Source: Fragilariopsis cylindrus CCMP1102
Lineage: Eukaryota; Bacillariophyta; Bacillariophyceae; Bacillariales; Bacillariaceae
Reading direction: 5' to 3'
Assembly: GCA_900095095.1 (NCBI GenBank)
Contig: FMBT01000449.1
Location: 34,715 to 98,714 of the forward strand
Length of the DNA stretch: 64,000 bases
The notes beneath the pieces were generated by a model, which did not search any database, was not told the DNA's origin, and saw only the letters and a program-made list of their open reading frames with translations. The translations under genes and the position numbers were made by a program. This document shows, one piece after another, positions 47,491 through 58,840 of this stretch (position 1 is its first letter; the number at the start of each line of letters is the position of its first letter).

Positions 47491-48343
47491 CTAGCCCCTT
47501 GACTTCAAATTCGCATATCCTGTGGCGCTAGTAAATTCTGTGAGCTCATGGTCTTTCCCATCGCTTAAGATTTCAAAGATTTGTTTAGTTTTTTCATCAG
47601 TTCCCTCCTTGCATCCCTTTCGGAGTAGTTTGAAAAAATGGTCCTGCATTTCGGTGTTGCCTTTAGGTTTTTGAAACGAAACCGCATCAGTTGGTAAGGA
47701 GGAGATACCGAGATCCGTCAATTTCCCTTATGAATCATCCCCTCATCTACGAGATCTTTGTATGCATAAAAGAACCCGTGACTGCCGGTCTTCATGTAGC
47801 CGCAAACTTCAGCAAGCTCCTGTTTTTTGACATCTGTACGATCCAAGGTCTGGAGCTGATCTCCCAAGTAAGCCAGGATCTTGATTAAAGCAAGGATAGA
47901 AAGAAGAAAATTTAGAAAAATATTAGACGAGAAGAGACGAACGACGTTATTGTTGTTTATTTGTGGTGGCAAAGAATGCTCCTATATATTCTATGGAATG
48001 TATTTGTCGTGAATGCACTTACTTTTTTCTTGTTTTCCGATTTCTTTTTTCCACCTCTCACTTTGGGCTCCTTCTTGATTGCCTTTGCTGTAGACTGCGA
48101 TGAACGTTCCTTCTTTACCTTGAGATCCGAGCTCGATTTCCCTCCTTTACAACTGTCTTCCTCCTTCACGAGTTTGGCTTGGGGCTTCTCCTCGACTACC
48201 GCCGACGATTCCCTGACAATGTCTGGTGGTGAGACAATGTCATTGTCATTGTTGCCATCTTTTTTGTTCACCTTTTCGGCATCCTCCTCCACTTTGGTTG
48301 TATCGCTAACATTCTGGACCTTATCTTCCACTTTGATAGTCAT
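47491..48343 (-). CDS. Basic/acidic linker protein with possible winged-helix C-terminus
   Basis: Exon 1 (48023-48343, 107 codons) is Lys/Glu/Asp-rich with several VKxE/IKxE-type motifs (VKEED, VKKER, IKKEP), which could be SUMO sites. Donor AAA|GTAAGT. Exon 2 (47491-47879; acceptor AATCAAG) encodes ILAYLGDQLQTLDRTDVKKQ, ELAEVCGYMKTGSHGFFYAY and KDLVDEGMIHKG. A second similar half follows: IFEILSDGKDHELTEFTSATGY. A missing A near 47724 (GGAAATTG) splits exon 2; repair gives 236 aa. The helix-helix-turn spacing around ELAEVCGYMKTGSHGFFYAYKDLVDEG resembles a winged helix, so a chromatin or DNA-binding role is possible. I do not recognise the family. Confidence 0.6.
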
Positions 48344-49319
48344 CTTTTGAATACTGGGTCCAATAGTACGAGTTGTGATAATGCGTTGCTTAGATTAAAT
48401 GAGCTGAATTAAAAGTCAATTTATTTTCCCTTCCTTTTTTTAAATTATGCATCAAATTAGAAATTATCAATTTCGACAGATGAAGAACTAAGAATTTACA
48501 CAGTTGTGTCAAAAGAAATCGAGAGAGAAGAGAGATCCAGTCAACTATCACTAAAGTTTATACAAACATTCTACCGTAAATGATCGATAAAACGGAGTAA
48601 TTTGTAGTGTAGTCAACCTCGGAGGTGGTCACAGCGTTACCGAACGATAGAAAATTGAATCGATTTTTGATCCCACGATGACTATATTATAGCCTCCCAT
48701 TGTTAAGTGTACTAGCATATTTATTCTCTGCACGGGAGTGGATGTTTCCCTATCTTCGATCGGAGATGTTCTCGATTTTGATCCCACGATGATTTTATAT
48801 CCTCCCATCATCGCTTATTTCGTTCATACATCGTCGTTTTTCTTCTTTTCCACGATACTTGTACAGGAGCACGCTACAGTAGTGTAGTGTAGTGTTGTAG
48901 TGTAGTGGTTATAAAACCTAAAATACTATGATGGCAGAAATAATCAAGAAGAAATTGGTACGAAGTAAAATCCGAATTTCTAATAATAGGGGGATCACTA
49001 GGATTCCTCCAGGGTATAATGGTATTTTTCGGGTTTTTAATTAAAAAATTCAACCTCACGGGACCCAATATAAATTGAATCCCCAACATTGCCAATCGTT
49101 TAAATTGGTTGTAGTATATAGCCAGGGTATAAATGACCCTGAGTATAGCTGGTTACTATTCTAATTTTCATTGCTTGTGAAACTTTATTCATACCAGTAA
49201 AGAATCAAAGGTAGATTGTATTGGAATAGAATGAATGTTCTTGTACTCAGCCAATGTCGTCACTGCTGGCAATGATAGACCAATTGTAGTAGCACCAACA
49301 TATGTCTCGTGTCATCTCC
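48344..49319. other. Intergenic with an imperfect ~45-bp direct repeat
   Basis: No gene. GATTTTTGATCCCACGATGA with a following TATAGCCTCCCAT (about 48661-48702) recurs about 115 bp away at 48774-48812. A GTAGTGTA run lies at about 48880-48908. Confidence 0.5.
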
Positions 49320-50756
49320 TCAACTTTTTTCGTTATCGACTGAATCGCTATCAACAGCCGTGTTATTATCTTCTAAACTAAATTCATCGTCCAGGGCTGC
49401 TGTTGGATTTTGGAGATTGCGTCTCCTTTCTCTCCAGCGAAAAAAGCAACAGCAGCACATTATTAGAACAAGAATAAGTAAAGGAACGAGCCAAATCATA
49501 ATTCTGATCTTCTCTTCAATCAAACATGTATCACTCGTAGGGCCAATCTGTTGTTCGTGAGGATCAATGTAATATCCAGCAAAATTTCCATCTTTATCTT
49601 CCATCCAAACGGCAACAGCCATGTTTCGATCGTCACATGAGCTAAAATATTTTGTGTCTTGCCACATTGTTGTGCAATCGGCGTGCCAAACAGACGTCAA
49701 GCTATTTTGCTTTGAAAATTCGTGAACATCACATGTTTTGCTTCGTTGCCTATTGAATTGCTTTGATTTTTTTGCAACATGCCATCCAGCACGGATGGTG
49801 ACGTTTGGATCGCACGGAGCCACGGTCCAGGATTTGAATTCTGATCTCCAGCATTGTTCGGGGAAACATTCCTCCTCGAACGGTTGTGCCAACTCAGGTT
49901 GTTCGGCGTAGGTATCCCAGCAACACTCCTCGGTGCAGTAAGCGTTGAACCACTGGCACTCGTCGATACAATAGAGCCGATCTTGTCTCAAGCTTTTAGA
50001 TGGGTAAGCATAGTAGCAGTTTTGGTCCTCCTGGAAATAGCCGCCGCAAGAGGCACAGTTTTGTGTTCCGGCAAAGTCAAACTTTTCGCGTTGTCCCTTG
50101 CAATACTTATTTGCGAACGGCTCATCACAAGCGGCGAGAATATCAGGTAGATTCGTCACAAAGGAAGGAGGTAGAAGCACTCTATCAATCTCATAGATGA
50201 CGTTTCCATTAGAAGTCGCAATGGTGGACATACCATCATTGACGACGACACCGTTGACGGTAACAATAGATGTATTCCCACTAATCTCGACGCTTTCTCC
50301 GTTCATGGTCGGTATCATTTTTTCATTAATAAAGTCGGAAGAAAAGACCACGGTACCTTGGATGACATGGTAGAGCAAGATGGATGCCAAATTGTTGGTC
50401 TTATAGTAATCATTATATTCGTTATACTCTTTTTCGTTAGTGCCAAATAAGAGACATTTCGTTGGAACCGTATATCCCAACGTTTCGAAAGCAGCCAACG
50501 AGGGAACAAATATGGTAGAGGGTCCATTGGATGCAGATAAAGCATCTTTGAGACTGGCCACGTATTTTGAGTAATGGTAAAACGAAACCCAATCTAGAAA
50601 CTCTGCATCCCCGCGGATATCTGGATCTTCTAAAAATGTGCTATAGGGAGCAGTACTGCTTACTGACGAGACTCCGGCTCCAGTAGAGTCACTAGAGACG
50701 TTCGACATTGCAAGCAATAGAAGAAGCAATCGAAAGAAGGCTGATCGAACAAACAT
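49320..50756 (-). CDS. Fasciclin (FAS1) Cys-rich type I membrane protein
   Basis: The Met at 50756 is preferred to 50801 because it gives a proper signal peptide (FVRSAFFRLLLLLLAMSNVSS). One FAS1 domain follows: LKDALSASNGPSTIFVPSLAAF, then LLYHVIQGTVVFSSDF, ISGNTSIVTVNGVVVNDGMS and NGNVIYEIDRVLLPP, the H1/YH/H2 order of fasciclins. The next ~230 residues have some 20 Cys (CASCGGYF, CIDECQWFNAYCTEECCW, CFPEQCW and others), then one membrane helix (MIWLVPLLILVLIMCCCCFF) and a short basic/acidic cytoplasmic tail. FAS1 proteins mediate adhesion to surfaces or matrix; in a diatom this could serve cell-surface attachment. About 478 aa, single exon, no frame break. Confidence 0.88.
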   Translation of the reverse strand: MFVRSAFFRLLLLLLAMSNVSSDSTGAGVSSVSSTAPYSTFLEDPDIRGDAEFLDWVSFYHYSKYVASLKDALSASNGPSTIFVPSLAAFETLGYTVPTKCLLFGTNEKEYNEYNDYYKTNNLASILLYHVIQGTVVFSSDFINEKMIPTMNGESVEISGNTSIVTVNGVVVNDGMSTIATSNGNVIYEIDRVLLPPSFVTNLPDILAACDEPFANKYCKGQREKFDFAGTQNCASCGGYFQEDQNCYYAYPSKSLRQDRLYCIDECQWFNAYCTEECCWDTYAEQPELAQPFEEECFPEQCWRSEFKSWTVAPCDPNVTIRAGWHVAKKSKQFNRQRSKTCDVHEFSKQNSLTSVWHADCTTMWQDTKYFSSCDDRNMAVAVWMEDKDGNFAGYYIDPHEQQIGPTSDTCLIEEKIRIMIWLVPLLILVLIMCCCCFFRWRERRRNLQNPTAALDDEFSLEDNNTAVDSDSVDNEKS

Positions 50757-50801
50757 CGTGTTGTTCAGGGGTACCCCTGATGGTGTTGTTTTTGACGACA
50801 A

Positions 50802-51260
50802 ATATAATATTTTTTTTTATGATATTGAATTTGATGAGAAACAGAAGTTCGAAATAAGGGGCGTAATTTTTTTAATTAATAACTCGCCGACTAATCACCG
50901 TTATTATTATTGTTGACTAGAAATCTTTATCTTTTTATTAATTGGTAGCCTCCGGCATGTGGTGCGTCTAAGTTCATTGCGTGCACTTTGCTGAAATACT
51001 GTACACAGTCTCTCTCACTCTCTCATTCTCTAATAATAGATTGTGACAAATAATACAGCATACCCTGACATGCACAGACACTGGCAAACACACAGACAAA
51101 CACACAGCACAAATACAAAGACATGAAAGACAAAGAAGACTGTTGGAACAAAAATGTGTGTGCTATACTGTGTAATTGTATATATAATAGTAGATAATTG
51201 TAATTGCTTATGTAATTTAAAAATAGTAATGCTGTAACGCATAGAACATGAATTATATTT
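50802..51260. other. Intergenic between fasciclin gene and Helitron
   Basis: 459 bp with CA-rich runs (CACAGACAAACACACAG near 51090-51105). Probably contains the Helitron's 3' end, but I could not identify a CTRR-plus-hairpin terminus by eye. Confidence 0.4.
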
Positions 51261-54200
51261 TTATGTTGGGAATCCCATGTATCTGTTTTCGTCTATGTTT
51301 GTGTCAGGTGATTTTGTTGCCCTGAAATGTTTGTGGAAGTCAAGCAAATCCTTTGACATTCCCCTTGTCTTTTGATGAATCAACTTGTGACGCACAAAGA
51401 TTCCTTTTAGTGATCTGCATCTAGAAAGTACTACATAGATCCAATTATCAGTGTAATCCCATGTAGATATCAATATGTTTTCAATTGTTCTGCCCTGCAG
51501 TTTGTGAACTGTACGGGCATGGGCTATGTTTAATGGAAATTGAGTCAACTTGATTGTTCTCCTAAATCTTTTTGTGTTGTAGTTTATAGTTGATTCAATG
51601 GGTGTTGGAAAATTGGCACGTGCATAGTAATTGTTGGCTGTTAAGCTAATAATTCTTGGTGCTTCACCTTCTTTTACGTTTTCATCCAGGTACACTTCAA
51701 TTGATTTAAGCTGATCTACGCATGCACTTCTTACGTGGTACCCATCAATCACTATTGTTTTCAAATCAGTAATAGATATATTCTCTTTGAGAGTGAGTCC
51801 CTTAAATCTGCACATGGAGCCATTAGCTAATGACTTTTCAACATCGATGTTGTCGGTTATCATCACAGGACAACCTGCATAAAGTTTCAACATTGGATCA
51901 ACTCCTCTCCCACCATTTCTTTTGACGTGTGCATCTGCACAAGCTGCGTATAGAATGTCCTTTCCAAAAGGTGCCATAGGAACGTATGCGTTTGTCTCTC
52001 CAAACTTTTTCCAACATATTTTAGAAGCCATGATGGACACAGTGTGCAGAGGTGGGTAGTCTGTTGGATTGGTGGAGTGTGTGTTGTGGCAAATGCCTTG
52101 AAAAAATTGCGTCATGGATAGCGCACCGATCTATGTTTGTTTTTGTTGCAATGACTATATCATCTGGTAAGTCGCTCTCGTATATGTTATTTTCTTTGCA
52201 TACAATTCTTGAGTTTATTTTTACCGAATCATTTTCTTCCAGTCCTGTTTCAGATCTGTATCGTGCACACATCTCTCCATGTTCTGGGTCCTTTGAGAAT
52301 CTATGATTTGTTTTCAATTCCAAGAAGGTGTGAACTGCTGACCACCACAATGAAAAATCCTTGAACAGAAAAAGAGGTTTTGCTCCAACAGGCTTCAGTT
52401 GCATGAAGTCTCCAGCAAACAGTACATGAAGGCCTCCAAATAACATGTGACTTCTCATATCTTTCAGCAGGTTTAAATTCTTGTTCATGGTTTCTACATC
52501 TTGTTTCTTGGCAATGATATCTCATCAATAATGATCATAATTGTGTCATTCCATTCTTCTGATTGGGTAACGACAGTACTGTTGAGTTTACATGCGCTGT
52601 GTGTAGTTTCACCATTTATAGCAATAGCTGCAGAACCTGTCAATGCAGTGACTACAATAGTCCTTCTATCAAATTTAACATTTAAATTGTCGCACAGAGT
52701 CTTGCAGTAGGTTTTTACCGTATCAATAACTTGGCTCTTTCCAGTACCTCCTGCACCAGAAAGAAATGCAATGAACTGTTTTTTCCCCTTGTGAAGCTTT
52801 AATATATCGCGTAGATTCTTGTCCCTTGTTCTCTTTCCCAGCATTGTACATTTCTCGTGAAGGGACATAACAAATGAAGATGCTATGAAAAGAAATGCCT
52901 GTTCCTGGTCCTTATCACCGCCAAATGAATGCTGAGCGTATTCCTGATGTTTTCCAGAGTGCCAGTAACATTGACTCCAAGTGCACTGCCATCTCTCTTT
53001 GTGATCACTTTGGTTACTTTGCAGTGCAAGGTTGCCAATTCCTGTGCTGTTAAGTTGTTTATGGATCGCTGCATTCTGGTGCAGTCTGTCGTCGTGGGAC
53101 TAGATGTAGTTTCTGCTGAAGGGGTGTAAATGACGGATTTTCTCTTGTTTACTGAAATGTTCTTGATCAATCTCTGGCCGCATTTCCTTGACCCTGCTTT
53201 GCTTATAATGGAAGTATCCACGGATAATTTCTGGTCTTGTGTTCTGAATGATATGTCTTCTGACCTGTTTAAAGCATTCATGTTTGTGATCAATTCCTCG
53301 TAGTAGGAATCAATTGGGTCATCTTTCTTTCTGTTCTTCTCTTCCAATGTTGCTGCCTTTGGTGTATTCGTAACTCCTTCAAGAGGATCACACGGACGTC
53401 CAGCATTCATGCTGTTTCTGCACTCCTGTATGTTCCTGAGAATGAATTCATGTTTTGTTTTTAAGTGTTTCTCCCTGATATAATGTCTAAATTTTGGTAA
53501 AAATTTGCTGCCAGACTTCAAATCTGCTATTTTGCGAAATGGACAGAAGCATATACTTGCTTTCTTTGCATTGTTCTCCAGGGCAATCATGTGGATGTCA
53601 GAATCTTGTAGTGTATCTATTCCGTCCATTGTTATTCCACCAAATGATTTGCTATCTTCAAAATCAAGGTAATTTATGCAGGGTATGTATGCGTGGAGTC
53701 TCTCTTTCACACGCAGGTTGTTATTATGTGGGTGGGGACATGCCCATTTCATGGAGCCAACGTTAGCATATGTGGTGTTGTAATGCGAAACAAAGTCATG
53801 TAGACATACATTGTCCAATTCTTCAGGCCGGTACAGGTAATTAGCAACAGAAGATTTCAGGAAGGGGATGTTATCTTCGTCGGATGTGCATTGAAAGTCT
53901 TGTATAGAGCCGTCCTCAAAATCATTTATATTAAGCCATGCAAACTTGTGAGAGAATTGGAACCTGGATGTATTTTGAACCAAGTACGATGCCATAGGTG
54001 CTGCTACTTTGTGGCTGCTTGTGAGTTGCATGACTGCTGATATCATAGCGCGCATTCCTTTTATGCTATGATCAGCAGAATGTTCCCCATCTGTGCTATT
54101 GTGGGAGGTACTGTGTTCATTTGATGATGCACTGTCCTGCTGTTGGTCCAATTGGGTTGTAGTACCATTGCTGTTCTCATTCTGACGGTGCTGCTCCTCT

Positions 54201-57200
54201 ATCTCTTGCTTTCTCAGCTCTATCAGTTTATGCAACACTTTCCTTGCCACCCTGACGTACTGGTCATTATCTTCCTTCTGTGTGTTTTTTGACACGTACA
54301 AGGTGCAGTATATGACACTGCCACCATCAACACCCGTTATGACATTTGTGTTGCATGAAAATACTGCACTGGCTACTTCATTGTGGACATTTACAAAGCT
54401 GTCAACGAATTGCCGTTTTGGTTCTGAAATGAACAGTTCTCTCTGAGTTTTGTTTCCTTTCCAATCATACCAATCTTTTGGCTTTGGATCAAATGTTACT
54501 TGTGCTCATTGGATACCTTGGTTGGTAGTTTCATTCTGCATTCACATCTGCCATTCTTGAAACATGTTCTGCGGTGGTCTGATCTGTGTAAGTTTCTCAG
54601 TGCAGTTGTAATGAAAAGAATATCCCTGTAATTAGGACTGTTCATCTCTGGTGGTATTGAATCTCCCTTCATTTGACTGACAGTATCATTTAGTAGTTTT
54701 ATTGTCATCATGACCTGCCTCTTAGCTATTTTGGTGCTGTTAGACCAGAGATCGTGTATGTCCAAGGGCCCACCCACATCAGATGGGTCAATGCAAATGT
54801 TTAATTTTTGATCAAGGCTTTGTTGTACCAGATCTTCACTTGAGTATTTGTAGTTGCATTTGGTGCATCTGAGTATTGATTTATCACCAAATTTGGTGAC
54901 TCCTTTTGGACATCTTAATTCTCTGATATCCTGGTTGCAGCATGGCTCGTGGTTGTCCCGCAGTAGTTCCTGGCACTCAGAGCAGGACATCGTATCAAAC
55001 GAATCATGTAGTTTTGCCGACATTACCTTTCCAGCAAAGTCCTTCAACTTTTCAGCAAATTCACCACGGCGCTCTGGATCTGCAAGTGCATCTAACATAG
55101 TGTGCCAGTCTTTAACCCACAGCAAGAAATGAGCATGGAGTGTTTTTCTACCTATGAAAAAGAAAGCAAATTTAAGAAGGAGTTAAGAAGTCAGGGGCAT
55201 ATATACATATTTGTGTGACATTCTAGAATAGAAAATACAGAAGGTAAAGGGAAATGGTGTGTCACATACTTTGCTCTTCCACCGCATAGCACCACCCATC
55301 CAAATTGCCAAACAAGCCTCCCTCCTCACTTATGTTGTCTTGGGTTGCTTTATCCCACCCCAAAAAGTGTCTAATAGTTATGGCAATCACATTTTGAAAA
55401 TCAATTGCGCACAGTCCTGGATAAGTCATCCTCACACTACTGCAGTCAATAACAAATTCTGATAGAACCTCGTCGCTGCTATCCAATGATGGTGGATCTT
55501 CATAGTTCAAATCTTTGTAGTCAGTCTTGTTCATTGACATTATCTTGATCCTAAAATTGATGTCATCGTTGGGTGTTATTGTGAATAAACAGCTAGGCAA
55601 ACCAAAATGGGCTATCATGCAAAACATGCTCCGACGTGCCTGTTTTGCTGCCTGTTCAGTGTGTCCCATGCATCCAGTAACTGCTTTGAGCTTTGAAAGA
55701 AACATATCCGCTGGTCCGGTCCCCTTCTTTGATGACAGGAAGTTTGCAATTGCTACTTCCAGCTCTCTTCCTTCCAGCATTCCAATCTTATATTTTTGCT
55801 CCTCTGTCAAGCGCAAATATGCACCATTCATCATCTTTTTCCTCTCAAACAAGTTGTGAATTATTGTTACAAATTCTGCCCTGTGAAAGTTTGGAGAAGA
55901 GAGCTGGACAAGATACTTATAATATCCAATTCCTTTGTTTTCATCTCCGTCAATATCAGTGCTTCCTACTCCATAAGGGAATTGAAGAGGAAATGCAAAC
56001 AAAAAATTTGCCCCTTCATAATCCTTCAGTAGGGTACAGGTGGGCCTTCCAATTAAAGTGGAACTGCCATTGAACAGGTTATCAACTGTGCTGTGCTTCA
56101 AATCAGATGCTGTCTTGCATCCCCCGTTTTGTTGAGTGGGTGAATCTGGGTCAGGGAAGATGGATGTCACCTCAAATACTTTCTCTACATTTGAATCCAC
56201 AGACTGTGCACTTTCGGTGCAATCAACCATCTCCGGTTGAATAATTTCTTTGTCTGATAATTCATAGTTTCTGTACAGGATATTATTTTCCTTCAACCAA
56301 CGAAAGGCAGCCTTTACAAACCTTGGTCGTACAGCAGTCCTATCTTTGGCCAATGCTTTCTGTGTGGTTGTGAAAGGACCCACCAGTATTACAGAAATAC
56401 TTTTTCCACTATCTGTTGTGTCTGGTTGATTCTGATTTTCATTTTCATTATTTGGTTCCATTTCAATATTATCATTGTCATCATCATCCCTGTTACCATC
56501 ATCATCATTGCTGACTGTAGATGAAGAATCACTATCCATATCTTCATTTTCTGATGATGTGATTATGTCTTGTTTGTCCAAATGAGGATCATCATCCATG
56601 CTGCTCAGATAATTGAAAACACGATTTGTCTTTTCTATATCTGAGTAGAACATACTGTGCCAACCCTGAATTGATTTGTGGGCCCCTGCTGTGTAACAGA
56701 ACATGTGCTTGTTTATTCTAGCCGGAGATATGAGTGCTAATTCAACTTCATTGAGCCTGAGGAGCACTCTAGGTGCATAACCATGCATTTTCCCATTAGC
56801 AATTGCATATTGAGGAGGTTTAGGATCTTTGGTGTCCTTTCTTTTAATTTTAAGAACTCCATTGTAGCATTCTTTACATGTCCCAAGACAGACTTTTTCT
56901 GTCCATCTTGATGACTTTATTTTGTAAGATCTGGGTGAGAGCAGAAATCCATTCAGTTCTCGGTCCTGTACACAATGCTGAGTGTATTGAAATTTCAGTC
57001 TTCTCTGGATGTGATCCTCCTTAGTTATCTCAGACCAGTCAATAGTATCTTGGTGTAAGTATGGCTTTATGACTGGGTGTTTTAGATAGTCTACTGAAAG
57101 AGCCATTTCTTCACCATATTCAATGTGCCGATCACATATCGCACATACTTTGGGGTGCAATTTATTTTCAGCATGGTGCAATAAATTGTTTCTAGCATGA

Positions 57201-58444
57201 GTAGCACTGAGATACGATTTTGTTATTGCACGGCTGGTAACTTTCATTTGAATTTGATCAGAGCTAGGAGAAGCACTCAGATCAACACTCGGTGCTGCGC
57301 TTGGATCCGCACTAGGATCTGAACTAGGAACCTCACTGGGAGCAAAGCTAGGGGCAGCGCTCGGATCAAGACTTGGGATGGAACTGGGTGCAGCACTTGG
57401 CAATAAACTTGGTTCCAAACTGGGCAAGCTACTTGGTGAAAGACTGGGACCTGCGCTTGGGTCAAGATTTGGAGCAGAACTGGGGTCAAGACTTGGAGCA
57501 GAACTAGGACCACCACTTGGAAGACCGCTCGGATCAGAACTAGGACCACCACTTGGAACTACACTTGGAAGAGAGCTGGGCAAATTACTTGGCTCCCCGC
57601 TCGGATTAGCACTTGGAATGGCACTCGGAATGGAACTTGGAAGGGAGCTGGGTTCCAAACTAGGGACAGAACTCGGTGCACCACTCGGATCAGAGCTAGG
57701 TGAAAGACTAGGAACAGAACTTGGTGAAAGACTGGGACCTGCACTTGGGTCAAGACTTGGAACAGAACTTGGAAGAGAACTTGGTGAAAGACTGGGCCCG
57801 AAGCTTGGTCTGGAACTAGGAGCAGTACTTGGGCCAGCACTTGGGACAGAACTCGGTGCGCCGCTCGGATCCAGACTAGGAGCAGAGCTAGGAGAAGCAC
57901 TCGGATCAACACTCGGTGCTGCGCTTGGATCCGCACTCGGATCTGAACTAGGAACTTCACTGGGAGCAAGGCTAGGGGCAGCGCTCGGATCAAGACTTGG
58001 GATGGAACTGGGTGCAGCACTTGGCAATAAACTTGGTTCCAAACTGGGCAAGCTACTTGGTGAAAGACTGGGACCTGCGCTTGGGTCAAGACTTGGAGCA
58101 GAACTGGGATCTAGACTTAGAGCAGAACTAGGACCACCACTTGGAAGACCGCTCGGATCAGAACTAGGACCACCACTTGGAACTACACTTGGAAGACCGC
58201 TCGGATCAGAACTAGGACCACCACTTGGAACTACACTTGGAAGAGAGCTGGGCAAATTACTCGGCTCCCCGCTCGGATTAGCACTCGGAATGGCACTCGG
58301 AATTGAACTTGGAAGGGAGCTGGGTTCCAAACTAGGGACAGAACTCAGCAAGCAAGGAGGAATACAATAAGGTAGATGGAATGCAAACTCATACCAAAAA
58401 GGCAAATGCAAATAATAAATGCTATATTCTAAAGTAATTTTCAA
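51261..58444 (-). CDS. Helitron Rep/helicase polyprotein with N-terminal PSxPS repeat domain
   Basis: Rolling-circle transposase. Exons 55270-58444 and 51261-55151 (GTATGT donor, TCATAG acceptor); about 2,355 codons after repair. Order: hydrophobic start, PSxPS repeats (57258-58350), a Cys-paired DUF6570-like region (CAICDRHI, YAIANGKMHGYAPRVLLRLN), a Helitron_like_N region (SPNFHRAEFVTIIHN, FGLPSCLFTITPNDDI), the HUH motif TLHAHFLLWV at the splice, Zn-type Cys clusters, HRRTCFKNGRCECRMKLP, the two-Tyr motif IYCTLYVSKN (about 54300), then Pif1 helicase: GAGGTGKS (Walker A, about 52760), IIIDEIS, LFAGDFMQLKPVG, HARTVHKLQG and YVVLSRCRSLKG. One-base breaks near 54500, 52937, 52511 and 52104 are homopolymer-type; repair joins family sequence. 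All catalytic motifs are intact, so it may be active. The N-terminal start is uncertain. Confidence 0.87.
57258..58350 (-). repeat. PSxxPSS repeat array with a 672-bp higher-order duplication
   Basis: About 90 units of a 12-bp Pro-Ser-x-x motif (variants PSSDPS, PSLEPS, PSGGPS, PSANPS). The block ending SSIPSAIPSANPSGEPS occurs twice, offset by 672 bp (anchor GGTTCCAAAC at 57651-57660 and 58323-58332). PS repeats are frequent in diatom surface proteins but unusual at the start of a Helitron Rep. Confidence 0.85.
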
Positions 58445-58840
58445 AATAAAAATGGTTTAAGAGTTTTAAAATATAATTTTATGAACTAAATATGAATTTT
58501 TATTTTTAGATGTAATCTTTGATCATTTTTTTCCAACAAAAAGAACAGGCAAAGAACATTGGTGTCAAGCAAAGAACATTGGTGTCAAGCACTGAAGACG
58601 TTGGTACATATCTGTGTTGTCTAGCAGAAAGAACATTTTGGAGTCATTAATATGTAATATAATAGTATGGTGATAGTATGTATATATGCAGTATATGGAT
58701 ATAGATTGTACATTGGGCCTAGAGGTAGTAGTAATCACTGCTGGCATTGAAGCAAAAGGTTTATGTAAATGTTTCCCTCTTTTAGATCCAATCATAGACC
58801 ATATGGTGGAGGGAGGCATTGCATAAAACTGAAGCAAAAG
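58445..58840. other. Intergenic with 20-bp tandem duplication
   Basis: About 400 bp between the Helitron start and the next stop. CAAAGAACATTGGTGTCAAG is repeated twice head to tail at about 58551-58590. A related GAACATTGGCATCAACATC occurs near 61733-61751. Confidence 0.55.

Noticed and set aside
51030-51242. 70-codon ORF next to the Helitron
   Set aside because: Low-complexity CA-repeat translation; no start context or family resemblance.
57378-58370. 330-codon plus-strand ORF of Leu/Gly repeats
   Set aside because: Antisense shadow of the PSxPS repeat array. The minus frame continues into Helitron protein, so that strand is coding.
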